Below, piece after piece: positions 18,012 through 26,307 of a stretch of DNA of 64,000 nucleotides. The stretch is from Paenactinomyces guangxiensis (GTDB taxonomy: Bacteria > Bacillota > Bacilli > Thermoactinomycetales > Thermoactinomycetaceae). The translations under genes and the position numbers were made by a program. The notes under the pieces were generated by a model. It did not search any database and was not told the origin of the DNA. It worked only from the letters and a program-made list of their open reading frames with translations. Within the stretch, counting starts at the first letter, position 1. Each line of letters begins with the position of its first letter. Location: NCBI RefSeq assembly GCF_016055185.1, contig NZ_JAECVR010000001.1:48345-112344 (forward strand), in the 5' to 3' direction.

Positions 18012-18623
18012 CTCCCTTTCACCCTCCTTCTCCACAAAAATATTTTTAAAAAAAGGATAATTAGACATATTCTTCCTTAATTAGATAAATCCTTCTAATT
18101 TTCGACAAAAGCAAGAAATTTTTCTTTTGTCTATCAAATTTTAAATAAATTTTTTTGAATCATGTTCATTTCATAAGATAATAAAAATAAAACTATTAAT
18201 TATTCTAGAGAAACTATTAAACCAGCGTGTGTGCTAAAAGGGGTTAAATTTGATACCTTTGGCTGGGCTGATTTTCGAACGTTATGGGTTAAGCATGTGG
18301 ATATACAGAGGGAGGAAGAATGATTTGCGGGAGCAAATATCTACTGACACGTAAAAAATCACCGTCAATCATCATGCAGGCCGTTTAGTGTCTGCGTTCA
18401 ACTACCAGAATCCGATCTTAACCTTGTTGCGATCTCCTTCCCCAGTCGGGTTACGGTCACAGCAAGGTTTCTTATTTGGACCAGCCCCGGGTGACAATCC
18501 TCTTCACGCGTATTCCGCCCCCCTCCGCCGTGCAGCCTGTTTCATTTGAATAAGACAGCACCAGAAGGGAACAGTAATCCTACCTTTCAAAATTCAATTG
18601 GCAGTGATCTGGAGGGCATCATT
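18012..18623. other. Intergenic region upstream of comG
   Basis: The first 200 bases are very AT-rich (several A4/T4 tracts at 18070-18160) and should contain the comG promoter; ComK-type boxes are plausible there, but I cannot place a pair with correct spacing. The part from about 18240 to 18600 has a different, more GC-rich composition and no gene I can recognise on either strand. Confidence 0.4.
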
Positions 18624-20051
18624 TTGGAAGCTAATGCCAACAGGAATCCGAACGAACCGAATCCGGATAAGGATAAACATCCTCCGGGGTAATATTTATT
18701 ATTCATTACTGAGATGTGGGAAAGGTACAGCTATTACGGGATGAGATCAGTCCTCATCTTATATTTGACCACGCAGTTTATCAGCGGCGGATTGGGATTC
18801 GATACAGCCACTGCAGCCAGTCTTTACGGCACCTATACTGGTGCGGTATACCTTACGCCGATTATCGGAGGTTATCTTACTGACAGATTTATAAGCCTGC
18901 GGACTGCCATTACAATTGACGGGATTACGATGGCACTCGGGGATTTCACTTTATTTGCCATCCAAGAACGATGGGGATTATATCTCGGATTATTTTTATT
19001 AATTATCGGGAACGGATTCTTCAAACCAAACATTTCCACTCTGGTCGGTGAACTTTACAGCAAAAATGATCCGCGAAAAGATTCAGCATTTACCATTTTT
19101 TATATGGGGATTAACCTTGGAGCACTCTTTGCCCCGTTAATCGCTGGGCTTTTATATGAATACGTGTTTTACTCAACCACAGGCGGGATTGAACATTTAG
19201 GTTTTAAATGGGCTTTTCTAGCCTCATCCATAGGAATGACCCTTGGCCAGTTGACTTTCAATCTTTTTTCTAAAAAATACTTGGGTGATGTGGGCACAAA
19301 ACCGGCACGAGCCAGGACAGCCCCTACAAATGCTGAGAAAGCCAAACCTTTAACACGGCACGAAAAACACCGGACAGCTGTGATCTTTATTTTAGCTTTA
19401 TTTGTCATCATGTTTTGGGTCGGTTTTGAACAGGCCGGTGCCTCCTTTACGTTATATACGGAGGACTTTATTGACCGCACCATTTTCGGTTATGAAGTGC
19501 CGACATCATTTTTTCAATCACTGAACCCGTTATTCATTTTGTTGCTGGCACCTGTGATCTCAGCACTCTGGATTAAATTGTCAAAAACAAAACGCGGTGA
19601 CTTTGCGATTCCGACAAAGATGTCTTTCGGTTTAATATTAATGGGAGCCGGATTTATGGTTATGGTTCCGGCCGTAATGATGACCGGAAGCGATGAAGCA
19701 AATATCACGATAAAAGCAAGCATGATGTTTATGGTTGCTACATATTTATTGCACACTCTCGGGGAACTTTGTTTATCACCCATCGGTTTGTCTCTGGTGA
19801 GCAAAATGGCCCCCCTTAAACTTGCTTCACTATTGATGGGGGTATGGTTTTTAAGTAATGCGGCCGCCAACTATCTAGCCGGACAAGTAGCCGCTATGAC
19901 AGCTGCATTCGGTTATCTTGAGATCTTCATTTACCTGGGAATCGCGTCCATTGTACTTGGTTTCATCTTGCTGGCGCTGTCTAAGCAAATACAAAAGCTT
20001 ATGCACCTGGATGAATTGGATGACATGGATGACGTCAGGGCTTTATCGTAA
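18624..20051 (+). pseudogene. POT/PTR family peptide:proton symporter, in-frame stop near 5' end
   Basis: Residues after the break carry all the hallmarks of DtpT-type proton-coupled di/tripeptide transporters: TEMWERYSYYGMRSVLILYL, GNGFFKPNISTLVGELY and FTIFYMGINLGALFAP, with about 14 membrane helices. The frame extends upstream in phase through KDKHPPG to a TTG at 18624 preceded by GGAGGG, but a TAA at 18690-18692 interrupts it where the family has Leu or Phe before Y-x-L-F-F-x-E-M-W-E-R. Translation from the internal ATG at 18714 would lose half of helix 1 and has no ribosome site. Either the gene is newly inactivated or the product restarts poorly. The rest of the frame is intact, so the mutation looks recent. 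Confidence 0.8.
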
Positions 20052-20094
20052 TTTATCTTTTATCCGCTTCCCCATTTTCTGCTCAATGGTCCGC

Positions 20095-20334
20095 CTATGC
20101 GCTGCGGACCATCATTATATTTCTGCAAATTTGTTTAAAGGGAAGCACCTGGGTTCTAATCTTGTCCGCCTGGGAAATAATCTCCGCCAGATCCTTTGCA
20201 AAGGGATAACTTGTAAACTCGCAGGCATGATCAGGAAGATACGACCAAACCAAATGCAAACCATAGCGGTCAGAAACATAATCCTGTAGGTATTCCCCCG
20301 TAGCCGGCCGATAAATATAATGAAATTTAATCAT
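20095..20334 (-). CDS. Hypothetical protein
   Basis: A 79-residue soluble protein whose ATG at 20332-20334 is preceded by AAGGAGGG at a good distance. It begins MIKFHYIYRPATGEYLQDYV and has two cysteines. No family recognised. Its last codons lie in a perfect ATGGTCCGC/GCGGACCAT inverted repeat (about 20084-20110) that could terminate convergent transcription. Confidence 0.55.
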   Translation of the reverse strand: MIKFHYIYRPATGEYLQDYVSDRYGLHLVWSYLPDHACEFTSYPFAKDLAEIISQADKIRTQVLPFKQICRNIMMVRSA

Positions 20335-20558
20335 TAAGTTTTCCCTCCTTATAACCGGACACCATCTCACGCTTATGACTCCTCCCCTTCATTTTCACAT
20401 TAGAATCTTTGATATTCCTTTGAAAATATAATTGACTTATTCTGTTCCCTGATAAAGCTAACAGCACCCAAGAAGATTTTTTAAAGATTTATCGGAATTT
20501 ACATGATATAATATTGATTGATAATAATTTATTTATTTAAAAAAGGAGGAGCCCATAA

Positions 20559-22412
20559 ATGGTCATTCGCAAGAGAAAGAAAATCATCACGTTCTTGTTA
20601 TTATTTACAATGATTGTCGGCATGGTAATTGGAGGCGCTTACAACGGTGTGATGGCAGAGGAAAGAGTACCGGCATACAAAAATCCAAATATGCCGATCG
20701 AAGCGCGCGTATCAGACCTTGTCTCCAGAATGACGCTGGATGAAAAAATCGGACAGATGGTTCAGGCAGAGCGAGAAGCCGTCACCCGGGATGATATAAA
20801 AACTTATATGATTGGTTCAGTATTAAGCGGCGGAGGGTCAGTGCCCGCTCAGAATACACCGGAAGGCTGGGCAGATACGGTCGACAATTTTCAAAAAGGC
20901 GCTCTGGAAACGCGGCTGGGCATCCCGATCATCTATGGTGTGGATGCGGTGCATGGTCACAATAATGTAAAAGATGCGACCATTTTCCCGCATAATATCG
21001 GCCTGGGTGCAGCGAATGACAGGGATCTTATGAAACGGATCGGAAGTGCCACAGCAGAGGAAGTACGGGCGACAGGTATAAGTTATACGTTTGCCCCCTG
21101 TCTTTGCTCTCCCCAGAATATACGTTGGGGCCGGACCTACGAGGGTTACAGCGAGGATCCCAAAGTGGTGGGAAAACTTGGTTCAGCTTTAATAGAAGGC
21201 CTTCAGGGCCACCGTAAAGACAGTGGATTTTTAAAAGGGACCAAGATTGCGGCAACCGCTAAACACTTCGTTGGTGACGGATTAACGAAAAATGGCATAG
21301 ATCAGGGAAATGTAACAGAATATACGGATGAAGAATTGAAAAAATTTATCAAACCGTACAAAGAAGCCATAAAAACCGGCGCGAGATCGGTGATGATCAC
21401 GTTCAGCAGTATAAATGGGCTCAAAACACACGGGGATTATCATATGATTACAGAAGTGCTAAAGGGTGAACTTGGTTTTACCGGCTTTGTAATCTCCGAC
21501 TGGAATGGCGCTCAGCAGGTGGCTCCCGGTGATTTTCGAGAATCCATCAAACGAAGCATGAATGCAGGTATTGATATGTTTATGATCCCTCACGACTGGA
21601 AAAGGTTTATTACCACCACAAAAGATCTTGTTGCGAAAAATGAGGTACCGATGAGCCGTATTGATGATGCGGTAACAAGAATTTTACGGGTTAAATTTGA
21701 AAATGGACTCTTTGAGGCTCCTTTTGCCGACAGGAGTTTGGTTGCCAAAGGCGTCGGTTCAGCCGAACATAGAGAAATTGCCCGCGAGGCAGTAAGAAAA
21801 TCGCAGGTACTCCTCAAAAACGATAACCATATTCTGCCCCTCAAAAAAGACGGATTAAACATTTTTGTCGCCGGGAAGAAAGCAGATAATATCGGTTACC
21901 AGTCCGGTGGCTGGACCATTAGCTGGCAAGGTGAAACGAAACCTGATCTGACAAAAGGTACAACCATATTAGAAGGAATCAAAGAAGTGGCTGGCCCGAA
22001 TACAACCGTTGATTACAGCCAGGACGGAACGGGAGCCGAAGGACACGATGTCGCCATCGTAGTGATCGGTGAACCTCCTTATGCCGAAGGAGCCGGGGAC
22101 AGAACAGATCTGGGGTTGTTGCAGGAAGATATTGATCTTTTAAATAAGGTGAAAACGACCGGTGTACCCATGGTGGTCATTCTGCAATCCGGAAGGCCCA
22201 TGATTGTAACAGATCAAATTCAAGATTGGGATGCATTTGTCGCTGCCTGGCTGCCTGGAACAGAAGGTGCCGGTGTCGCGGACGTACTCTTTGGCGATTA
22301 CAAATTTTCAGGGAAACTGCCCTATACATGGCCACGTAACATGGAGCAAGTGAATAACCATGACAAAAAGAACCCATTATTCCGTCTGGGATACGGTTTG
22401 AAAACGCGTTGA
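20559..22412 (+). CDS. Secreted glycoside hydrolase family 3 beta-glucosidase
   Basis: A 617-residue GH3 enzyme with an N-terminal signal peptide (KRKKIITFLLLFTMIVGMVI, cleavage near VMAEE). The first domain (about 40-390) has the GH3 landmarks YGVDAVHG, RWGRTYEGYSEDP and ATAKHFVGDG, and the catalytic nucleophile aspartate in GFVISDWNG. The second domain has the FVAGKKADNIGYQSGGWT and GEPPYAEGAGD segments seen in beta-glucosidase/exo-glucanases of the ExoP type, ending PLFRLGYGL. It probably releases glucose from beta-1,3/1,4 oligosaccharides outside the cell. AAAAAGGAGGAG precedes the start, and a terminator follows at 22468. Confidence 0.92.
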   Translation: MVIRKRKKIITFLLLFTMIVGMVIGGAYNGVMAEERVPAYKNPNMPIEARVSDLVSRMTLDEKIGQMVQAEREAVTRDDIKTYMIGSVLSGGGSVPAQNTPEGWADTVDNFQKGALETRLGIPIIYGVDAVHGHNNVKDATIFPHNIGLGAANDRDLMKRIGSATAEEVRATGISYTFAPCLCSPQNIRWGRTYEGYSEDPKVVGKLGSALIEGLQGHRKDSGFLKGTKIAATAKHFVGDGLTKNGIDQGNVTEYTDEELKKFIKPYKEAIKTGARSVMITFSSINGLKTHGDYHMITEVLKGELGFTGFVISDWNGAQQVAPGDFRESIKRSMNAGIDMFMIPHDWKRFITTTKDLVAKNEVPMSRIDDAVTRILRVKFENGLFEAPFADRSLVAKGVGSAEHREIAREAVRKSQVLLKNDNHILPLKKDGLNIFVAGKKADNIGYQSGGWTISWQGETKPDLTKGTTILEGIKEVAGPNTTVDYSQDGTGAEGHDVAIVVIGEPPYAEGAGDRTDLGLLQEDIDLLNKVKTTGVPMVVILQSGRPMIVTDQIQDWDAFVAAWLPGTEGAGVADVLFGDYKFSGKLPYTWPRNMEQVNNHDKKNPLFRLGYGLKTR

Positions 22413-22467
22413 GAGGGCTGGGATTCCCTTCGGAGATCAGATGGGTTTGAAACCACAACAGATAATG

Positions 22468-22494
22468 ACCGCCTCACTGATTGGGGCGGTTTTT
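22468..22494 (+). terminator. Terminator of the GH3 gene
   Basis: ACCGCCTC and GGGGCGGT arms with a short loop, followed by TTTT. It lies directly before the orphan CRISPR repeat. Confidence 0.8.
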
Positions 22495-22501
22495 CGTTTA
22501 T

Positions 22502-22610
22502 GTTTCAATTCCATTATGGATGCAATTAAACCCCTTTAAATAAAGCCACTAATATCAACACTTTTCATTCTATTTCTTGCCCGTTAAGTCTGTAAACCCC
22601 CAATCCTGCA
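22502..22610 (-). CRISPR. Orphan CRISPR leader-repeat unit
   Basis: One CRISPR repeat (22502-22532) reads, on the minus strand, GGTTTAATTGCATCC then ATAATGGAATTGAAAC, the same as array 1 except for one internal base and the last base. The 78 bases to its right (22533-22610) match the leader of both main arrays base for base in long blocks (GAATGAAAAGTGTTG, GTTTACAGACTT), and stop in the middle of the leader hairpin loop. No second repeat or spacer lies to the left. It has the same orientation as array 1, 7.5 kb away. It is either the relic of a deleted array or a copy produced by recombination. Confidence 0.9.
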
Positions 22611-22724
22611 CTCCCCTTAGATCAATTCGGAAAAGAGGTGATGATGGAGTTTTTTAGAGAGATTTTTTCCTGAACTATATAAGTTAAAGACGGTTTTTGT
22701 TATCTGAATTTCTTTTTTAGTCAT
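22611..22724. other. Gap after the orphan leader
   Basis: On the plus strand AAAAGAGGTG precedes a possible ATG at 22644, but the frame stops after nine codons. Reading past a T run would give a slightly longer fragment, which I do not recognise. Probably debris. Confidence 0.25.
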
Positions 22725-22749
22725 GAAAAAACCTCCTATGAGAGGAGGT
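22725..22749 (-). terminator. Terminator of the CYTH gene
   Basis: CCTCCT and AGGAGG around a five-base loop on the minus strand, followed by TTTTTT. It lies 11 bases past the stop at 22760. Confidence 0.85.
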
Positions 22750-22759
22750 AGGATTTTAC

Positions 22760-23290
22760 CTAAAAACGAAGCTCTTTAATCGTATTCAGGTCAATGCCAT
22801 AGCGAGCATAGATTTTAATCGTGTTCTCACCTGTCAGCTTGGTTTCTTTAAATCCGAGTTTACTTGCAACTTGGACCACATGTTCGTGAGATTCCCCTTC
22901 GATTTCAAGATAAGGCGGGATCATCGGCCAATGGTCGATTTCCAGACGGGCACCATCAAGAATAAAACTGGTGCGTCGGTTTTCCTGATATCCCTTCGGT
23001 TGATAGCCAAGCTTACCTAGAAGTTGATTGGTAGCATCAAAGTCATCAACAGTGATTTCTACTTCAAGAGTTCCGTCGATCCCATCATGAACGATTTCTT
23101 TTACAGTGAGTGTGATCTCTTTGCCCGTATCACGCAGCCGAATCCATTTGCTCTTGTCTCCTGGTGTAATATCGTACACGTATCGACGCATGAACACCTC
23201 GCCAGTCTGTTGCCCTCCACAGGCATTGATCTTCTCCGTGATGTCATGAGGGTCCACCTCAATCACTTTCGCTTCAAATTCAATCGACAT
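22760..23290 (-). CDS. CYTH-domain protein (class IV adenylate cyclase / triphosphatase fold)
   Basis: A 176-residue CYTH tunnel-fold protein. The signature ExExK is at the N-terminus (EFEAK, residues 4-8), followed by YVYDITPGDKSKWIRLRDTG, LTVKEI, LEVEITVDD, RTSFILDGARLEIDHWP and YLEIEGES, the alternating charged strands that line the CYTH tunnel. Members hydrolyse organic or inorganic triphosphates (thiamine triphosphate, tripolyphosphate) or make cAMP; which applies here cannot be told. It is transcribed alone with its own terminator, at the left edge of the decayed island. Confidence 0.88.
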   Translation of the reverse strand: MSIEFEAKVIEVDPHDITEKINACGGQQTGEVFMRRYVYDITPGDKSKWIRLRDTGKEITLTVKEIVHDGIDGTLEVEITVDDFDATNQLLGKLGYQPKGYQENRRTSFILDGARLEIDHWPMIPPYLEIEGESHEHVVQVASKLGFKETKLTGENTIKIYARYGIDLNTIKELRF

Positions 23291-23327
23291 ATTTGTTCCT
23301 CCCGAATGTTATACAGATTACATCGTC

Positions 23328-23440
23328 ATTGAATGGACGTATCTAAGAAGCTTTCGGTATTCCTCTTCCCGGAGAGAATAGAAATTCACCCCCATCGCCC
23401 GTATTCCTTTTACCAATCCTTCTTCTGCTTCTTCGGTTAT
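23328..23440 (-). pseudogene. 3' remnant of an unidentified gene
   Basis: On the minus strand an open frame of about 36 codons reads EEAEEGLVKGIRAMGVNFY then a charged helix with REEEYRKLL, and ends at the TAA complementary to 23328-23330. It has the codon quality of a real C-terminus but is cut at about 23440, exactly where the plus-strand secreted-protein remnant begins. The parent gene is not recognised. Confidence 0.4.
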
Positions 23441-23750
23441 AGGAGACTATTACCTGACAAGTCAATATCAAAGATATTGGAGTGATGACTGCCAAACTGC
23501 TTACCCTTATGTAAGATTATATGTTTCTATGAATGCGCCAAGTGATGTCGAAGTCCAAGCGCAAGTGCTAAGACCTGGTGATACTTGGAGAAATGTAGGG
23601 AGTAGTTATCGCATAGCAGCTACTGACACCCACAGAGTATTTCCTTTCCCTAGATATTCATCTGCAAGTACTTGGAGATGGCGTGTAATGGTAAAGAACA
23701 TGTGGGGCAACACAAGCAGAGGAAGCATTCTTTGCGAAGGATCGACTTGA
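23441..23750 (+). pseudogene. 5'-truncated copy of the 141-residue secreted protein
   Basis: An in-phase open frame begins mid-gene and reads IGDYYLTSQYQRYWSDDCQT, PGDTWRNVGSSYRIAATDTH, RWRVMV and SRGSILC. It is clearly homologous, segment by segment, to the intact gene at 24091-24516, which reads IGDYYLTYNLEKYWSSSCQT, PGDTWRNVGSWNRIKTTDTH, RWRVMV and SRGSIIC. Signal peptide and start codon are missing; the junction with unrelated sequence is at about 23440. Confidence 0.8.
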
Positions 23751-23784
23751 TCAGGGGACAACATCGCGTTATGTGGATAGTTGG

Positions 23785-23901
23785 ATTTCTTTCCGAAATA
23801 CTACACAAATGATAATTGGGCAATTGCGGGTAATGGTTCAGCGGTATGTGGCTTATTATGGGACAAGCCGAGGTTCTATCATTTGTCAGAGAAAATACTA
23901 A
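23785..23901 (+). pseudogene. Second fragment of the secreted protein family, frameshifted
   Basis: Two reading frames in sequence encode FFPKYYTNDNW and then QLRVMVQ...TSRGSIICQ, matching the TFPKYATNYDTRW, RVMVQ and SRGSIICQ parts of the intact protein at 24091. A one-base shift separates them near 23815. It is the 3' third of a third tandem copy. Confidence 0.7.
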
Positions 23902-24090
23902 AAGGGGTAGAACCAGCAACCAGACGAGGAAACGCAATTCCCGTTATTTTTTCTTCAACTTCAACAAACTACAAAAATGGTATTTAGAATTAAAAATTTT
24001 TTATTTAGATAGGATTTCGTTTATGTAGAATATTCTATCTTGTGTATTTAATTTGAATATCAAAAATACTTTAGCGAGGGGAGGAAGGGA

Positions 24091-24516
24091 ATGAAAAAAA
24101 TACTATTATTAGTATTAGCCTTTTATCTTTCTTTACCACTTAATGTTTTTGCAAAGGATAATTATGAGTTAACGGACAAAGTAGAGATGAAAGCGATTAT
24201 AGGCGATTATTATCTTACCTATAATTTAGAAAAATATTGGAGTTCTTCCTGTCAAACCAGTTATCCCTATGTACAACTTTCTGTTTCAGCTGCTGCCCCT
24301 GGAGATGTCTATGTCATAGCTCAAAGGCTAATACCCGGTGATACTTGGAGAAATGTTGGTAGCTGGAATCGAATAAAAACAACAGATACACATAAAGTCT
24401 TTACTTTCCCTAAGTATGCCACAAATTATGATACGCGTTGGCGAGTAATGGTACAATATTCTTCATGGAGTAGCGGTAGTAGTAGAGGGAGTATTATTTG
24501 CCAAGGTTCTAATTAA
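24091..24516 (+). CDS. Small secreted protein of unknown family, intact copy
   Basis: A 141-residue protein with a clear Sec signal peptide (MKKILLLVLAFYLSLPLNVF, cleavage after VFA). The mature part has about 118 residues, is rich in Tyr, Trp, Ser and Thr, and has two cysteines (SSCQTS and IICQGS) that probably pair; the alternating pattern suggests a small beta-sandwich. No known family is recognised. GAGGGGAGGAAGG precedes the ATG. It is the only intact one of three tandem copies; the next gene also encodes a secreted protein with a nearly identical signal peptide, so the two may act together. Confidence 0.75.
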   Translation: MKKILLLVLAFYLSLPLNVFAKDNYELTDKVEMKAIIGDYYLTYNLEKYWSSSCQTSYPYVQLSVSAAAPGDVYVIAQRLIPGDTWRNVGSWNRIKTTDTHKVFTFPKYATNYDTRWRVMVQYSSWSSGSSRGSIICQGSN

Positions 24517-24537
24517 CAAGTTTAGGGGGACAACATC

Positions 24538-25388
24538 TTGAAAAAAGTAATAACTGTTATGTGATGGTGCTTTGCCTTTCTTTGCCGCTGAACGTTTTCG
24601 CAAAAGGGGCCATACAAGATAAAAAACATAAGAAAGATTTGGAAATTGCAAAAGAGTACCTTGAAAAGAGCTCTGACGGGTTAACTATTGGATTCAGCGA
24701 GTTATTAGGTAAATCCATTTCAATGGACGATGCAGAGAAAGTAATCTCCAATTACTATGAGAAAAACCCTGTACCTAAAGGGATTTTAAACAATCCGGAT
24801 TTACTTTCGGAAATTGCATCCAAAGAAAAAGCTAATGAAGACTTCATTATCTATGAAGATATGAAAAATGGACAACAACACCGTGATAACGGCGAAGTCT
24901 TCATTTTTGACCGTAAGGGTGGAGGTAAAATTGGTGTTTACATTTCTAAACATGGCGGTACATCCCTATCTGAACTAGCTGTAAGTGGGGCGAGCGGAAT
25001 AAACTCCGATGGTGTCGGAACCATGGCTACCACAGGTGTACGGTCAACACTTTGCGTTGCAACCAATGGGTATGGAGCTAAGATGTTCGATTTGTCTGCT
25101 ATAGGGAACTTTTGGTATAATGGGAGTTCGAGTAGCATTACTTCCCATGATGGATTATTTCATCGCTATTTTTGGGGGTCGAGTTTAACGATCTCTAATG
25201 TGAGTACCGGAAATATGCGGACGGTGTACACTGGCGGCTACAGGTACTCAGAGGTATATTCCCGTGCATATGTTGAAACTACGATACCTCTAGAATGGGG
25301 GAATATTGTTGTTGGTTCTGGAACATACGAAGCCAGCGTAGGAGTAACAGTAAGTGGAAATGTATACGGAAGATGTATTCGATTGTAA
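24538..25388 (+). pseudogene. Second secreted protein type, signal peptide frameshifted
   Basis: From GTG at 24561 a 275-residue frame is open, starting MMVLCLSLPLNVFAKG, which is the second half of the signal peptide found in the 24091 gene. The expected first part (TTG AAA AAA GTA ATA) lies at 24538 in another phase, 22 bases after the previous stop, so a small indel near 24559-24562 splits the signal peptide. Without it the protein lacks its basic n-region, although weak export is still possible. The body has a Lys/Glu-rich pro-like region (residues 15-120) and a Gly/Ser/Tyr-rich C-terminal domain (about 130-275, TGGYRYSEVYSRAYVETTIP). No known family recognised. Confidence 0.6.
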
Positions 25389-25409
25389 TTTAATAAAAAA
25401 GGTAATAAC

Positions 25410-25586
25410 ATGTGCTTTTTCCGTATGTTAGTGATGTTTTGGATTTTACAATTTTTGTTTGCCCTACTCATGTTGTTCCTTGTCAATTACTGGCCAGACG
25501 GGATGTATATTATTTGGCCTTTGTGGGTAATTGCCTTACCGATTCTTTTGTACATTGTTATTAAAGATTGGATTAAGAAAGAATGA
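25410..25586 (+). CDS. 58-residue membrane protein in the secreted-protein cluster
   Basis: ATG at 25410, preceded by AAAAAGG about eight bases upstream. It encodes a very hydrophobic peptide with two membrane helices (MLVMFWILQFLFALLMLFLV and MYIIWPLWVIALPILLYIVI) and a lysine-rich tail. The position after the second secreted-protein gene, and a similar small membrane protein after its degenerate copy, suggest a repeated secreted plus membrane arrangement. Confidence 0.6.
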   Translation: MCFFRMLVMFWILQFLFALLMLFLVNYWPDGMYIIWPLWVIALPILLYIVIKDWIKKE

Positions 25587-25699
25587 GCCCAGAGAGTCAA
25601 AGGGTATGGAAGTGGGAGGAATCGCTACCATACCCTCTCATTTGTACTTGGTTTCAAATTAATGCCACGTCTCAAAAACATAGGCTCACAAATATTTAA

Positions 25700-25955
25700 A
25701 ATCAATCGGGGATTTCTGGATTTAACGATGGAACTTATGGCAAATACAATGGATTTACCACTGGCACTATAACGCTAACCCCTTTGAATGTAGGATCAAT
25801 GAGAACGTATTACTTGGAAGGGTATAGATATTCTGACGTCTATACGCGTGTAAATGTAGGATAAACTTTTAGCATTAAGTTTCTAAATTGGACATTTGAT
25901 TATGGTACTGTAGAATCGTACCATAGGAACAACAGTAACCGGAAATACGTATGGG
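25700..25955 (+). pseudogene. Fragment of a second copy of the 275-residue secreted protein
   Basis: The translated pieces FTTGTITLTPLNVGSMRTYY, LEGYRYSDVYTRVNVG and, after a break, IGTTVTGNTYG match the last 90 residues of the 24538-25388 product (SSLTISNVSTGNMRTVY, TGGYRYSEVYSRAYVE, GVTVSGNVYG). Stops and a phase change near 25863-25925 show that it is dead. Confidence 0.7.
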
Positions 25956-25958
25956 GGG

Positions 25959-26237
25959 GTGAAAAAGATTGTAAATATATTAATGAGATTATGGAGGGTT
26001 CTGGCTACCATCATTTTTATGATTCTTTTTTTCTACCTTTTCCAGACTGTTTTTGCATTTAAATTGTTGTATGTGTATGGGGTGTGTATTCCTATTTTTG
26101 GAGTTCTTTTGACTACTACTTGGAGAAAAGCGAGCTTTCAAAGTGATGTTCTTTTGACCGCTTTTTTATATGTTTTGATTGGATTTTTAGGCATATTGGT
26201 ATTTGGAAACAACGGTGAACCATTAATCATGAATTGA
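25959..26237 (+). CDS. 92-residue membrane protein
   Basis: GTG start at 25959 with a G-rich ribosome site (GGGGGG) directly upstream. The product has three hydrophobic segments (about residues 12-34, 38-54, 62-84) and a short polar tail, with no known family. It follows the degenerate copy of the 275-residue protein, as the 58-residue membrane protein follows the fuller copy, though the two membrane proteins are not obviously similar in sequence. Confidence 0.6.
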   Translation: MKKIVNILMRLWRVLATIIFMILFFYLFQTVFAFKLLYVYGVCIPIFGVLLTTTWRKASFQSDVLLTAFLYVLIGFLGILVFGNNGEPLIMN

Positions 26238-26267
26238 AGTAGAAGCTATATAGCCCCCAATAGATTT

Positions 26268-26307
26268 TCCCCCTTATTCGATAGACTTGAGGTAAGGGGG
26301 ATTTTTT
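26268..26307 (+). terminator. Terminator before the IS3 remnant
   Basis: TCCCCCTTA and TAAGGGGGA arms around a 16-base loop, then ATTTTTT. It ends the membrane-protein transcript and immediately precedes the IS3-type orfA remnant, so it may also have been brought in by the element. Confidence 0.75.

Noticed and set aside
18070..18180. ComK box before comGA
   Set aside because: A/T tracts occur, but no AAAA-N5-TTTT pair at correct spacing could be placed with confidence.
22644..22712. Short plus-strand frame with RBS after the orphan leader
   Set aside because: Stops after nine codons and needs a frameshift to extend; not recognisable.
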